Positions 25,501-35,300 of a stretch of DNA of 64,000 nt are shown piece after piece (position 1 is the first letter of the stretch; each line of letters starts with the position of its first letter). This DNA is from Scytalidium lignicola (lineage: Eukaryota; Ascomycota; Leotiomycetes), in assembly GCA_002812745.2 (NCBI GenBank), contig NCSJ02000229.1:1-64000 (forward strand), written 5' to 3'. Both the position numbers and the translations under genes were made by a program. A model generated the notes under the pieces. That model did no database searches and was not told where the DNA came from. It was given only the letters and a program-made list of their open reading frames with translations.

Positions 25501-26020
25501 GCAAACGTCTGGTCATCAAGGAAAACTAGGTAGTCGTATTCAGTGCGCTACATTCTCACCTACGGGTAGAGAGCTGGCAATGGTCAACGATAGGGGTTAT
25601 CTATACTACATATCAAACCTTAATTCGACACCCTTAGAGGTTAAGAGAATCGCAACATCCAAGGAGCTCACGACGAAATCCGACGCGTTCGCTATGACAT
25701 TCATGTCACTTCCAGATGAAGAAGCAGTTGTCCTAGCATGGTCCGATTCTTCCAAAGGTATAGGGTACGTGAAAAAGATACCCATTAAATTAAATGTAAG
25801 TACAAGGCGTAATCTCCCACTTAATAATAAAAACTTCCTTGCATTAATACGTTAATAGACCCAAAATACCGTTGCTCCATTAACCCCTTTAACGCCAATT
25901 CCTATGCCAGTAGAGTTACCAAGCGATGGAACAGAGATACCAAAACCTCCTGTCGAATTAAACGTGACTGAGGTGATACCAGCTCCACTTAATATATCGA
26001 AAGGGAAAGAGAAGGTTTAA
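22546..26020 (+). CDS. WD40/beta-propeller-type fungal protein of unknown function
   Basis: Four exons, 22546-23169, 23233-24927, 24980-25795 and 25859-26020, all with canonical splice sites in phase 0, give 1098 aa. The start MAATASSSMLQRLANTFRLL was preferred over an in-frame ATG at 22459 that adds only low-complexity residues. Residues 1-260 are helical and Leu-rich (LELLGQFSLEKIYAEG). A middle globular part contains a CxxC-like CNCHIV/CIVCGEG region, then a long Ser/Pro-rich disordered linker (about 450-640). The last third has repeated beta-strand units such as YALFWTQSYINIWD, ENYVVVGFDNATVRLF and QCATFSPTGRELAMVNDRGYLYYIS, typical of a WD40 propeller. A Pro-rich tail follows, ending KGKEKV. 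Such scaffolds mediate protein contacts; no specific pathway can be assigned. Confidence 0.85.
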
Positions 26021-28281
26021 TTAGGGCTCGTGAGATGGCGCAAATAATAAGCCATCAGAATTATTGCTATATCAAAACTAGAAAGAAAATTGCGTTTTTG
26101 TTATGATTGAAGTAGCATATGAAAGCAAGGGCATTGTGATGGAGTTGAAAAATAGAGTTTTTAGGGTGACATTGGAACAGGGGGACTGGTGATAATGCGT
26201 TAGGATACCCACGAAGTCATGTTATAATCTGCAGCCGATTTGGGCTGCCAAAATTTCATGATTTAACGACTAGAGTTATGCCTTGAGCACATATTTTTAC
26301 GTTCAAGTATATATCACCTTAGTTAATGTATGAAGATGGGACTGTATCTAATGACGAAATTAAAGATGATACCGATATATATTTGATGATTTACTTATGT
26401 GGCTTTCACTGCTTTAATAAATATGACAAACGTAGAAACTACCCATTTAAAGTAGAATCAAGCTCTTCTTTTTGCAGGTTATTTCCCCCCTTTATCATTC
26501 TTGTTCTATACAATCTAGAAAAAATTGACGCTCTCAATGTTCTCCTAACTGACTTGTCATGTGCACGTAAATATTTATTTCAACTTTCTCATTCTATTTT
26601 CAGTTAACACAACTAACCACAACAATCATCTGAACTACCTCGGTGGTTTTATAGAGTATTGACTTCACAAGGTGCTAGACGTGAACTCCCAAGATAACTT
26701 AACTCGTTCTGAAATTATCTCAGACTACGAAGCTAATACGTTAATATCTCATATTTAGTCATTATTAAAGTGACCATTACAACCTCAGAACTTACAAGTC
26801 TTCTATTCAAGACCACATAAACTTTATTGTCCTTACTTTGCTCTCAAAGATGATATTTGATATTGTAGCAATTATTTGGGAACTTGGATTTAGATACCTT
26901 TGGGTCAATACACTCTGCTTTATTTCGATCGATACCGAACGGAATACCTTAGAAGCTTGAGGTCTAGACCTCTGTTGACTGAGTGGTTTCGTTTTGTAAG
27001 TTCTTAGCATCGTTTGTTTATTCTATCTCGATTAACTATCCTTGCTTTAAAGTACACGGATTCCATTTTCGTTGGCCTTGCCCCTGATCAAATGTTGAAT
27101 CTAAGTTGAAGTTATTCTCAACTGGCTCTATATTCCGGTCCATTGGCCAATCGACCCGAACATATATTACATAGCAAATCAATCAATCTTTGCTGTAAGC
27201 CATTTCTCGACTTGAAAAAGACCCTCATCATATAGACGGCAAGCCTCATTATGCAGAAGATCGTAAATGGAAGATTTCTTTCCAGGACNTTTTTATTAAC
27301 TGTAGCTATAAAGTAACTAGTCATAGTTTTAGAATATTAAGTAGTTGGTCTTAAATTTGTTTGTTATAATTCGCGAGTATGAATTCCTAATGTTGTATAT
27401 ATATAACAAATAAAATTAATAACTCCTAGCCCTAAGAAACCACATATTCAACTATTATAATGTCGTATGTCCGGTCCCCTGGTGATCCTCTCTGAGTTTG
27501 GTGTATATGTTACCCCCTAGTAGTGTAGTCGTCTGGATCGTTGAAAGTGCTAAATCGATGCCGTCTTCCCCTCCCAACTAATGGCAACTGAAAATTCCAA
27601 CACGACGACATTCACCCGGGCGGTTACCCGTGAGCTGTAGGACCAGACCTCCTATAATATTAGCATTATAATTTCTATTTCTTGGCTTGGATCGTAGAGG
27701 AGCAAGAACGTAATGGTTATTATTAATGCCAAGGTGGTCGAACGATAACGACCTTGGCATTTACTGCTAACTGCTCTAAACAACAATAGCTTAAGTCTAA
27801 AGTATCAAATTATTATCTCTTTAATGAATGATTAAGATAAATATATATTTAAGCGTTTTTATATTTCCATTTGTTCTCTAAATGTAAGTATTCGGCAAAA
27901 GTACAAGGAGAAAATAAAGGGAATACGAACTTCATATTGCACTTTGATACAAGAATTTAACAAAATAGTCAATATCCTAGTTTAAACACCTTGTTCGAAG
28001 CACACTTAGGACAATAATATACGTATCAATCCAAAGATCTATTGATCAAACAAAACTTTTTTTTAAGTGCCCTATTCTGATATAATCACTAACGACCAGA
28101 TACCCCTCGTCGACGAAGCTTTATTCAAGTAGACACCACATTGACAACACCAATGAAAAGTAAATGCCAAGGAAAACAGTATCTTAACAGAACTTGAGGT
28201 GTCAAAGGAAAGAGTAAGAACCTTGTAGTATAGCCACACCTTAGAAATTCCCAATACACTGTTATCCCAATATTTATCAAC
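26021..28281. other. gene-free AT-rich stretch
   Basis: More than 2 kb between convergent gene ends. Only short frames interrupted by A/T-rich stops are present, apart from a hairpin at 27725-27761. An N at 27289 lies beside a T5 run. The base composition suggests decayed repeat DNA, but I could not recognise a family. Confidence 0.4.
27725..27761. repeat. 11-bp inverted repeat with partly paired interior
   Basis: AATGCCAAGGT (27725-27735) is the exact reverse complement of ACCTTGGCATT (27751-27761). Inside the loop, bases GGTCG and CGACC can extend the stem imperfectly. No gene lies nearby. It could be the end of a small mobile element. Confidence 0.5.
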
Positions 28282-28905
28282 TTATTCTCGCTGTAAGACA
28301 ACAAGGAGTCCCATCAGTCCAAGCAGGGCAGTCTTCAACCACGGATATTCGGAGAGCAAAATTGTGACGAACCCGACAAAGGGAATATAAGCTACGACAC
28401 TCCCTACAACATCCTTCGGATCCAAGTAATCCTCGCTTTTTGCATAGAGTTCAGTATCGTCAGAGACGTTATTATCACCTTTCGTGAGAAGCTTTATTTT
28501 GGGCCTGGAAAAAATGTTAATTGGAAGTTGAAGAATGAGAATTTATAAAAGAGAGAATTTTACCCGCTGCCAAACTTTTTAACTATCCGGTGAACGATCG
28601 GAATCGACTCACCCCTAACCTCATAAACGACCACATTACCAGTGTCGATAAGAGGAGGGTTGTTCCAGAGTAGGAGGAGGTCGCCCCGCTGGAAGGCTGG
28701 CTCCATGGAGCCACTTTGCACCACCACCATCGGACTTTGACTCCCAGTAATCACAGATAATCCTTTCCACATCTAACTCAGACTGTCAGAAATTACAGGA
28801 TATCTGGAGTTGGCAATGCGCTCTATAAACGCTGTACTCAAAATTAACCCAAAGTTTAATAGCTGGGGTGGCTGCCAGCCGCGGGTTTCTGAGACTTGAT
28901 AGCAT
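28282..28905 (-). pseudogene. SEC11: signal peptidase complex catalytic subunit SEC11, damaged 5' exon
   Basis: Exons 28564-28772 and 28282-28504 (GTAAAA...TTCCAG intron) encode an almost complete Sec11: MWKGLSVI, the catalytic Ser in [14 protein letters not shown], the catalytic His in [16 protein letters not shown]...DDTELYA with the catalytic Asp, and a C-terminal helix ending LLVVLQRE. The family's N-terminus is present just upstream but broken. ATG at 28903-28905 reads MLSSLRNPRLAAT, then the frame must shift by one base at a C4 run (28865-28868) to continue QLLNFGLILSTAF. After that no GT donor is available to reach the MWKG exon. The sequence VVVQSGSM also replaces the usual Leu by Gln. 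Sec11 is essential, so either this is a decayed second copy or the assembly is wrong. If read from the Met at 28772, the product would lack the membrane anchor. Confidence 0.75.
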
Positions 28906-29458
28906 TGGATGAATTTGGTTAAAAGCCGGTCTACTATTTGGATGGAACTGCTATGCAGGTGACGACAAGGTGAGAGGTGTCTTGTTTCGATCTTCCAACG
29001 CGACGTGGCAAATTTAACGTATTGTGGCTCGTTGTGGAAGTGTTAATTTTCGGTTATCCCATGTGGAGAACTGTAATAAGCATAACTTAATTGTTGTTTT
29101 ATTCGACGATGGTAGATTTCACAAGGCTTGGAAAATAAGCACAATAATACAGTAATGGTGGTTATCGGCCCGCCACCCCCATCTATCTACTGTAGTTAAA
29201 CTAACTTAGTCCTATACTGCACAGTACTATGGTCATCTTTACTTGTGTTATTCGGCAACTTATAATCATTGTGGGGTTGATAAGCTGTCGGCTAGACCCT
29301 TCCTTAATGAGTGGATCACCGAGGCTGCTCGAGAGTTAAAGATCAAGGGACAGACATCCCCTTGTCGCTGATAAGCTGGAGATGTGCTCTCTGCATCTCT
29401 TCTTTCTCCTCTTCTTTTCGCTACTCGATTGCTTAATCGACCAAATTTCCCGAAAGCA
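28906..29458. other. divergent intergenic region
   Basis: Lies between the SEC11-like gene (minus) and the AAAP transporter (plus) and should hold both promoters. No repeat, RNA gene or further frame was recognised. Confidence 0.4.
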
Positions 29459-31114
29459 ATGGCTGCGTCTACCTACGAGAAGAACGGAGCTGATGTCCAT
29501 AATGATGCTATCGAGTCTCCTCACTCAGATCTCGCTGTGCCCGTAGAAAAGGGGGAGACTCCAGAGGCACGCGAGATCTTTCACGATAGTTCTGAGGGTG
29601 TAAAATTCCGCACGGTCAGCTGGCAACGAGCCACAGTCCTCTTCCTCAAGATTCAATTTGCCATGAGCATCCTCAGTGTGCCTGGAGCATTGGCCACTCT
29701 GGGGGCAGTTGGTGGCGCCTTGTCCATCGTTGGCTGGGGGGTGCTGAATACATGTAAGCAACAATGAGCATCTCATCTTTTCCCAAAGTCAAGAAATGGC
29801 AGTTTGACAGAAGTATGCAGACACAGCAGTCCTTCTCGGCGACTTCAGGAACCGCCATCCCGAGTGTCACAGTGAGTACAGTCGCCTATTTTGGGCATTC
29901 ATTCTTCTCGATCTCGACCTCAGCTGCCGGTTGACGTCGTCTCTGACCTAAGTTTGCAGCTCTGGCCGACATGTGTGGTCTTCTCTGGGGTCGCATCGGC
30001 AAAGAGCTTGTCAGTCTCCAAATCATCGTGGCGCAACTGCTTATCACGGCAGCTGGAATCGTGGCCTGCTCAACAGCTTTCAATGCGCTCTCAGAGCATG
30101 GAGCTTGCACTGTCCTCTTCAGCTTCGTCTCTGCTGTCCTCGTTACCACCTTTTCGTCCATACGCACGTTCTCCCGGTTAGGTTGGCTCACGTGGGTTGG
30201 CTTCTCTACCNTTTTTTATAGCTGTCTTCATCTTCGTTGTCGCCGTGACGCAACAAGGGAGGCCTGCTGCTGCACCGCCAACAGGAAACTTCGATCTGGG
30301 ATGGACCGCGATCGCCTACCCGACATTTGTGGCAGGCATGACAGCGAGTGCAAACATCTTTCTTTTCTGCAGTGGGTCACAGATGTATTTGCCCATCATC
30401 TCGGAGATGAGAAAGCCGCGAGATTACCGCAAAGCCGCCATTGTGGCTGGAATTCTTGTTATCTCCATGTATCTGACCTTCTCGCTCGTTATTTACCGCT
30501 GGTGCGGCCAGTGGCTGGCCACTCCTGCTTTTGGAAGTGCTGGACCTCTTTTCAAAAAGATTTCCTACGGTATTGCTCTTCCAGGCTTGGTGATTGGTGT
30601 CGGTATCTATCAGCATGTAGCCGCCAAGCTGATCTTTGTGCGTATCTTGCGCGACTCCCATCATCTGCAAGCTAACACCTTTACCCACTGGATCACTTGG
30701 CTCTGCAGCAATTTGATTCTCGGTGCGGTGGGCTTCATCCTTGCTGAAGCAGTGCCCATCCTGAACTACCTGCTGGGGCTTGCCGGATCCATATGCTTTG
30801 CGCCCTTCAGCTTGATCTTCCCGGCACTGTTGTGGATGCATGACTGCAAAGCGCACAAGACGGGCACTACTCTACAGAAGGCTGCCTATGTTGGGCATTT
30901 GCTCATTGCTCTCCTCGGTCTTTTCATGGTCATTGGCGGAACGTAAGTGGATCATAATTTCCAGCTTTTGATATTCGGTGTACGGTTACCGTGAATCCTT
31001 AAGATCTAACTTATTCACAGTTACAGCGTTGCTGTTTCGATTAAGCAAGCATTCGCCAGTGGCTTGATCTCAAAAGTCTTCGATTGCGCAGACAACTCGG
31101 GAACCATATCTTAG
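29459..31114 (+). CDS. AAAP-family (Aa_trans) neutral amino-acid transporter
   Basis: Four exons: 29459-29753, 29821-29871, 29960-30942 and 31021-31114. An N at 30211 lies next to a T6 run. Deleting it fuses ...WVGFST to [10 protein letters not shown] and makes all phases agree, giving 473 aa; keeping it would break the frame. The N-terminus is hydrophilic ([16 protein letters not shown]). The transporter core begins [22 protein letters not shown] and includes [38 protein letters not shown] and [12 protein letters not shown]. About 11 membrane helices are expected. Splice sites are standard (GTAAGC, GTGAGT, GTAAGT donors; CAG acceptors). Family role: proton-coupled amino-acid transport at the plasma or vacuolar membrane; the substrate cannot be read. 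Confidence 0.88.
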
Positions 31115-32180
31115 ATCCCTCTAGAAAGAAAAGGTCGCTCGGTTGGAGAATTTTCTACGAGGATAAGGACCAAGAGTATATAGTATAAGGCTTATTTGAT
31201 ATTTATTTCCACCTTCTTTAGCTCCCCTTTTCTTCTTTCCCTTCCCATCCTCCATATTTATAATTAGGGAGTGCATATGTAATCTAGATGGCCTTATTCC
31301 TCTTGTGATCTTTTTTTAACAATCATACTCCATATTTGGCCCTCCTAATCGGTGCCTATAGAGACTCCTCAGGTTACAGCACGCGGTTTCCCACACAGTT
31401 ATTCCCATAACTTTGCATTGTGCCAGTAGCAAATTAAGGCACCATTTGGATTCAGCTTTTGGACCTCCTTTTGCCTAAAAGAAATTGCAAAAGCTGAATC
31501 CAAGCACCTCCTTGCTCTTTTTTCGTTAATCCTTGGATGTACCTTTACTAGCGTTTTGGAGCTTTTGCTAGCAAATTTTGCCCTTGCAAGCTCTTTTTGA
31601 CCAGAGGAGTACATGTGCGGGATTTGTTACTCGCCTTTTAAAAGAATGCAAACTTAGCTCAAAAAGTTTGCTTCCTTTAAAAAGTGGGTGAATTGACTTT
31701 TTAAACCTCAATCCGTGTATTATCAAATTTCCCATCCGAATTTGTGATAAAAGCTTTTCGAACAATGCTATTTCTCTATTATAAATCTAAATTAAAAGAT
31801 TTTTTGGCTTAATACGATTAGTTATCGTTCTATGAAAGAGNAAAAAACATTTTAAGTCGATTAGAAAGCTTTAAAATTCATATTTGCAGTCATTTATAAC
31901 TTACAGAAGTTACAGTGAAAAGTCACCAGACTACGTTAAAGCGTTAATATTATGCCCTCAGATTTGGTAGGTTTTGGTCGCTGTTTTACGCAGCCTCGAC
32001 TGCTTGCTTAGCTCTGAAGGTAGTCATCGTTGGGTATACAATCCTTAGACGATTGCAATGCTTTATTCTCAATATCTAGGATTCAAATTTCAGGAGCCAG
32101 AGCATTGTGTAAACAAAATCCTGTACTATTTTATCCCCAACGTCACTTAAGTAAACCATTTAGATTTATGATAATTTTTA
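31115..32180. other. intergenic with inverted-repeat sequence
   Basis: Between convergent transporter and HET genes. It holds a 16-bp inverted repeat at 31446-31503 inside a segment rich in CAAAAGC/GCTTTTG words (about 31440-31620), which may be the remains of a small DNA element. An N at 31841 precedes an A6 run. No gene was recognised. Confidence 0.4.
31446..31503. repeat. perfect 16-bp inverted repeat
   Basis: TTGGATTCAGCTTTTG (31446-31461) and CAAAAGCTGAATCCAA (31488-31503) are exact reverse complements separated by 26 bases. Similar GCTTTTG words recur downstream to about 31600. Subterminal short repeats of this kind are seen in hAT-like and MITE elements, but no ends or target duplication could be defined. 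Confidence 0.5.
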
Positions 32181-34748
32181 TCATATAATAGTAACCTTAT
32201 ATATACTCCCATCAAAAGCAAAACCTCCTTTTATTCCACCACTTGCACAGCCAATATATTGGTATTCATTAAATTCCGGTTTAATGTATCTTGTTACCCC
32301 TTCTAGCTGATAGTCGTATATGAACTTGGGAATATGAAGAAAGTGATCTAGTTCATCAAAATTACACTGCAAGGCATGTTGTATCGTGACAAGCAGAGTG
32401 CAGAGGGTGGTAATAGTATATCGCACTTTACTCATCACTACCCGTAAATATATCTTCCGACTAAATTTATTAAGTTGAGGATATGATTCTTGGGATCTGA
32501 TTCCATAAATAGGTCTCCATCTTTCCATTTGTGTTGTTCTCCATTCCCAAGTATTATAGCACAATTCAAAATTTCTAGGGGGGAATCCAAAGTTATCAGA
32601 TGGGACACCAAAGGATCCATTTTTATACTTTTCTCTTTCTACGTCCCAATCGCTCTTCTTAAAGGTCAGCTCGAGATAGCCATTGACGATTCTTGGGCAG
32701 AATCGTGCATCAATACTGGACAGATAGGTCTCTTCAAATGCAGGGGAAGATGCATCTTTTTGGCTGAGAACATTGCGGTATGTGGTGAAGAGGTCCTTGC
32801 TATTAATTGCACCGGGGAAGAACGTGAGTGTTAATGTCAACAACTTCTTATCGTCCTCTAGGTCACCACCTATGATCCTACAAAAATCGTCGAACACATC
32901 TAATACACTCCTCTGCAAGCAATTAAGTCCCAGTGAATGTATTCCGAATGAAGTTGAATCGTCATAGAATATATGAACGCAGGTGGCAATCACTTTGTAG
33001 GTTTTCTTAGGGGAGTGACCTGGTTGCAAACGCAATATAAGGTAGATAAGATCTGAGGATCCAGGATCTAAAATGAAGATGTCATCGTATCCTGGACGAA
33101 CAGCTTCAAATGGATCTTGTGTGGCCAGATAAAGAGATAATTTAGGGCCTTGTACTTTGAATATGTGTAGATTTCCAAACTCTCCGATGAGAACTGGCTG
33201 AGTCGGGATGGTGCAGAATTGCGTCAAATACAGAGACAACCCTCCAGTATCTTTGTCAACCGTAATTTTGTGGTTCCAGGATCTCTTCATATCTCGTTTG
33301 TGCACTATTGGGGATAGATATTGCAGGCCATTTAAGTTATCTAAAATCTTTTCCTGAATAAAATCGGCTACATTCTGAGGGTCAGAATCTGGTTTTGTGA
33401 AAATACGCTGCCATGACTCCTGGGATGAAGCCCAGTTTGGAACCCATGAAGGAGAAAAACCTTGAGCTGAAAGCCCCGCAGCCCAGCCTAGAAGGTAGTG
33501 TAATTTAAGATTAATGATGCAATACGAAAAGAATCCGATGAACATGTGTTGTACGGACAAGCTATAGTCAACACACAGCCCTTCTTTGTCCAATGCGTTA
33601 GTTCTATTCTGGAGAAGCCCGAGTATACCAAACAGCCTATCTCTAAGGTCAGACGCCTGGGAAGCCGAGGTCAGGCGCATTATCTCGAATACATCTTTGC
33701 TCGGAATTGTTTGCTGCGCTATGTACTGAACCCATGGGGCCGCAGTTGAGTCCCAGTCTGACCAAGGAGCTAGGCGTGACGGCATAAGAGCATCCGCCCA
33801 GAAATCTATATCGCCGATACGGATGATGGCACGTTGGGAGAGAACCAGCTCCTGGATAACCCAAACCCGAGAGAAGTATTTCCGCCTCAGAAGCTTCTCT
33901 AGGCTCAGCCGAGAATGCTGTAGCGAACGGATAGTGACGCTACCAAGCTCATGAAGTCGATGGCGGATTGGGAACTGCCCAATTGTAGGAAGGACCAGAT
34001 CCGGCCCGAGGTATACGAGAACCCTAGAGCATTGCTCATATATCTCTCTCATTTTTGTGACCTGTTCTGAACGTTCCCTGATGTCCTGCTGATTGATGCA
34101 GAGTGCATCGACCCAAAGCGTTCGTGTTCCTTTCTGGGGGCGAAAGAATCGGAGCATCTCCCAGCAGTTCTTTGTTTGGAACAACAGATCCCAGTACGGG
34201 CCAACAAATACAGGTTTTGAGAGCGCATATTCGTCATTTTCGCCGCCCCAAGTGTATGAAACCGTCTCATACTCAAGACAGTTGGCTTGGATACATGTTT
34301 CTAAGTATAAATGAACCAGTGAATCCTTATCGGTAGCAGGAGAGAGTAATGCCAGTCGGAACTCGTGTGGAGCCAACGTGCGTTGGTACACTGGCGAGCT
34401 AACTGATTCACACACTTGCTGTTCCTTCTCCAACGAATCTATCACGTCCGGTGGAAAACAGTGTCTCTCTTCTACAGACCGCTCTGAAGCGGGGGTTATG
34501 GAAGGGGGTGGTGTGTTGTCTTGGGTAGGTTCATATGACTTGATGTAAGGAACAGATGAAGGCCACCGGAGATTCAAACGCCCTGGAGGTTCATTATCAG
34601 GGGGGCGTGGCGCAGGAGGGTTAATGGTGATCTGCTTGGAGACCAGCTCTTGCCACGAACAACAACTACTGCAGGCTCTGCAGTAGGGGCTTTTTCCATC
34701 GACAAATATATCGGGATCCTTACAAAATGGTTGATGCCAGCGGCTCAT
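32181..34748 (-). CDS. HET-domain (heterokaryon incompatibility) protein
   Basis: Intact single-exon frame of 855 aa. The N-terminus holds a Cys-rich patch (CRACSSCC, residues 23-30) and a Pro-rich linker. The HET domain starts near 160 with YETVSYTWGGEND and continues with LWVDALCINQQDIRERSEQV (211-230), then the REIYEQCSRVLVYLG strand. Downstream the usual SDLRDRLFGILGLL motif and SPSWVPNWASSQESW follow. The C-terminal 400 residues are family-typical but of unknown fold, ending SGGIKGGFAFDGSIYKVTII. HET proteins trigger cell death when genetically different hyphae fuse. Whether this one acts in allorecognition is inference. No frame damage was seen, unlike the HET relic near 56 kb. Confidence 0.9.
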   Translation of the reverse strand: MSRWHQPFCKDPDIFVDGKSPYCRACSSCCSWQELVSKQITINPPAPRPPDNEPPGRLNLRWPSSVPYIKSYEPTQDNTPPPSITPASERSVEERHCFPPDVIDSLEKEQQVCESVSSPVYQRTLAPHEFRLALLSPATDKDSLVHLYLETCIQANCLEYETVSYTWGGENDEYALSKPVFVGPYWDLLFQTKNCWEMLRFFRPQKGTRTLWVDALCINQQDIRERSEQVTKMREIYEQCSRVLVYLGPDLVLPTIGQFPIRHRLHELGSVTIRSLQHSRLSLEKLLRRKYFSRVWVIQELVLSQRAIIRIGDIDFWADALMPSRLAPWSDWDSTAAPWVQYIAQQTIPSKDVFEIMRLTSASQASDLRDRLFGILGLLQNRTNALDKEGLCVDYSLSVQHMFIGFFSYCIINLKLHYLLGWAAGLSAQGFSPSWVPNWASSQESWQRIFTKPDSDPQNVADFIQEKILDNLNGLQYLSPIVHKRDMKRSWNHKITVDKDTGGLSLYLTQFCTIPTQPVLIGEFGNLHIFKVQGPKLSLYLATQDPFEAVRPGYDDIFILDPGSSDLIYLILRLQPGHSPKKTYKVIATCVHIFYDDSTSFGIHSLGLNCLQRSVLDVFDDFCRIIGGDLEDDKKLLTLTLTFFPGAINSKDLFTTYRNVLSQKDASSPAFEETYLSSIDARFCPRIVNGYLELTFKKSDWDVEREKYKNGSFGVPSDNFGFPPRNFELCYNTWEWRTTQMERWRPIYGIRSQESYPQLNKFSRKIYLRVVMSKVRYTITTLCTLLVTIQHALQCNFDELDHFLHIPKFIYDYQLEGVTRYIKPEFNEYQYIGCASGGIKGGFAFDGSIYKVTII

Positions 34749-34972
34749 CTCTTTAAAATTAAATTATTGTGTTCCAAGACTACAAAATATCGGGTATCAA
34801 GGAAGTTAAAATTAGCCGCAAAATTTTGTAGCCGTACACGTGTACGTAAGGGGGTGTCAGAAAAGGCTCGACATCCCCATGCAAGCGAATTCTGTCACCC
34901 AAAATAAGTAATTTCGTATTGCTATTTTATTACTACCGCACAAGGCTACTACTACTACCATCCTGAAGGGCC

Positions 34973-35300
34973 TCATTTTCGCAACCTGACCTTTGTAATC
35001 CTTTCAGGCATGGTATCAATGAAATGGTTAATACGCCATTCGATTGATATTTCATTCTCCCATATATCTTGCATGGCTACTTTGAGCTCCTCCAGCTTTC
35101 ACACACCTGCAAGCATGTGATTCATAAGAAATTGCTTAAGAACTTGCCATATATTCTCAATGGGATTCAAGTTAGGAGATTGAGGAGGCCAGTCAATGGG
35201 ATTCGAATAGAATGCCATTGCATAATCCTCCATTTTTAGCTGTATCCTTTTTGCCATGCACTGCCGCGGTCTCTGTACATATTTGTAAAATATAAGCTGG
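34973..35300 (-). mobile_element. Tc1/mariner transposase relic
   Basis: The minus strand encodes the C-terminal third of a Tc1/mariner DDE transposase: MAKRIQLKMEDYAMAFYS, then IDWPPQSPNLNPIENIW (carrying the third catalytic Glu), then VLKQFL and KLEELKVAMQDIW. A TGA lies after NHMLAGV and the terminal stop is at 34973-34975. The upstream catalytic Asp region reads QRPRQC instead of the expected QDGA-type motif. Upstream sequence to about 35500 may contain more of the element but is too decayed to read. Terminal inverted repeats were not found. Confidence 0.75.

Noticed and set aside
26326..26607. Plus-strand 93-codon frame
   Set aside because: AT-rich composition, hydrophobic low-complexity residues and no splice or family support.
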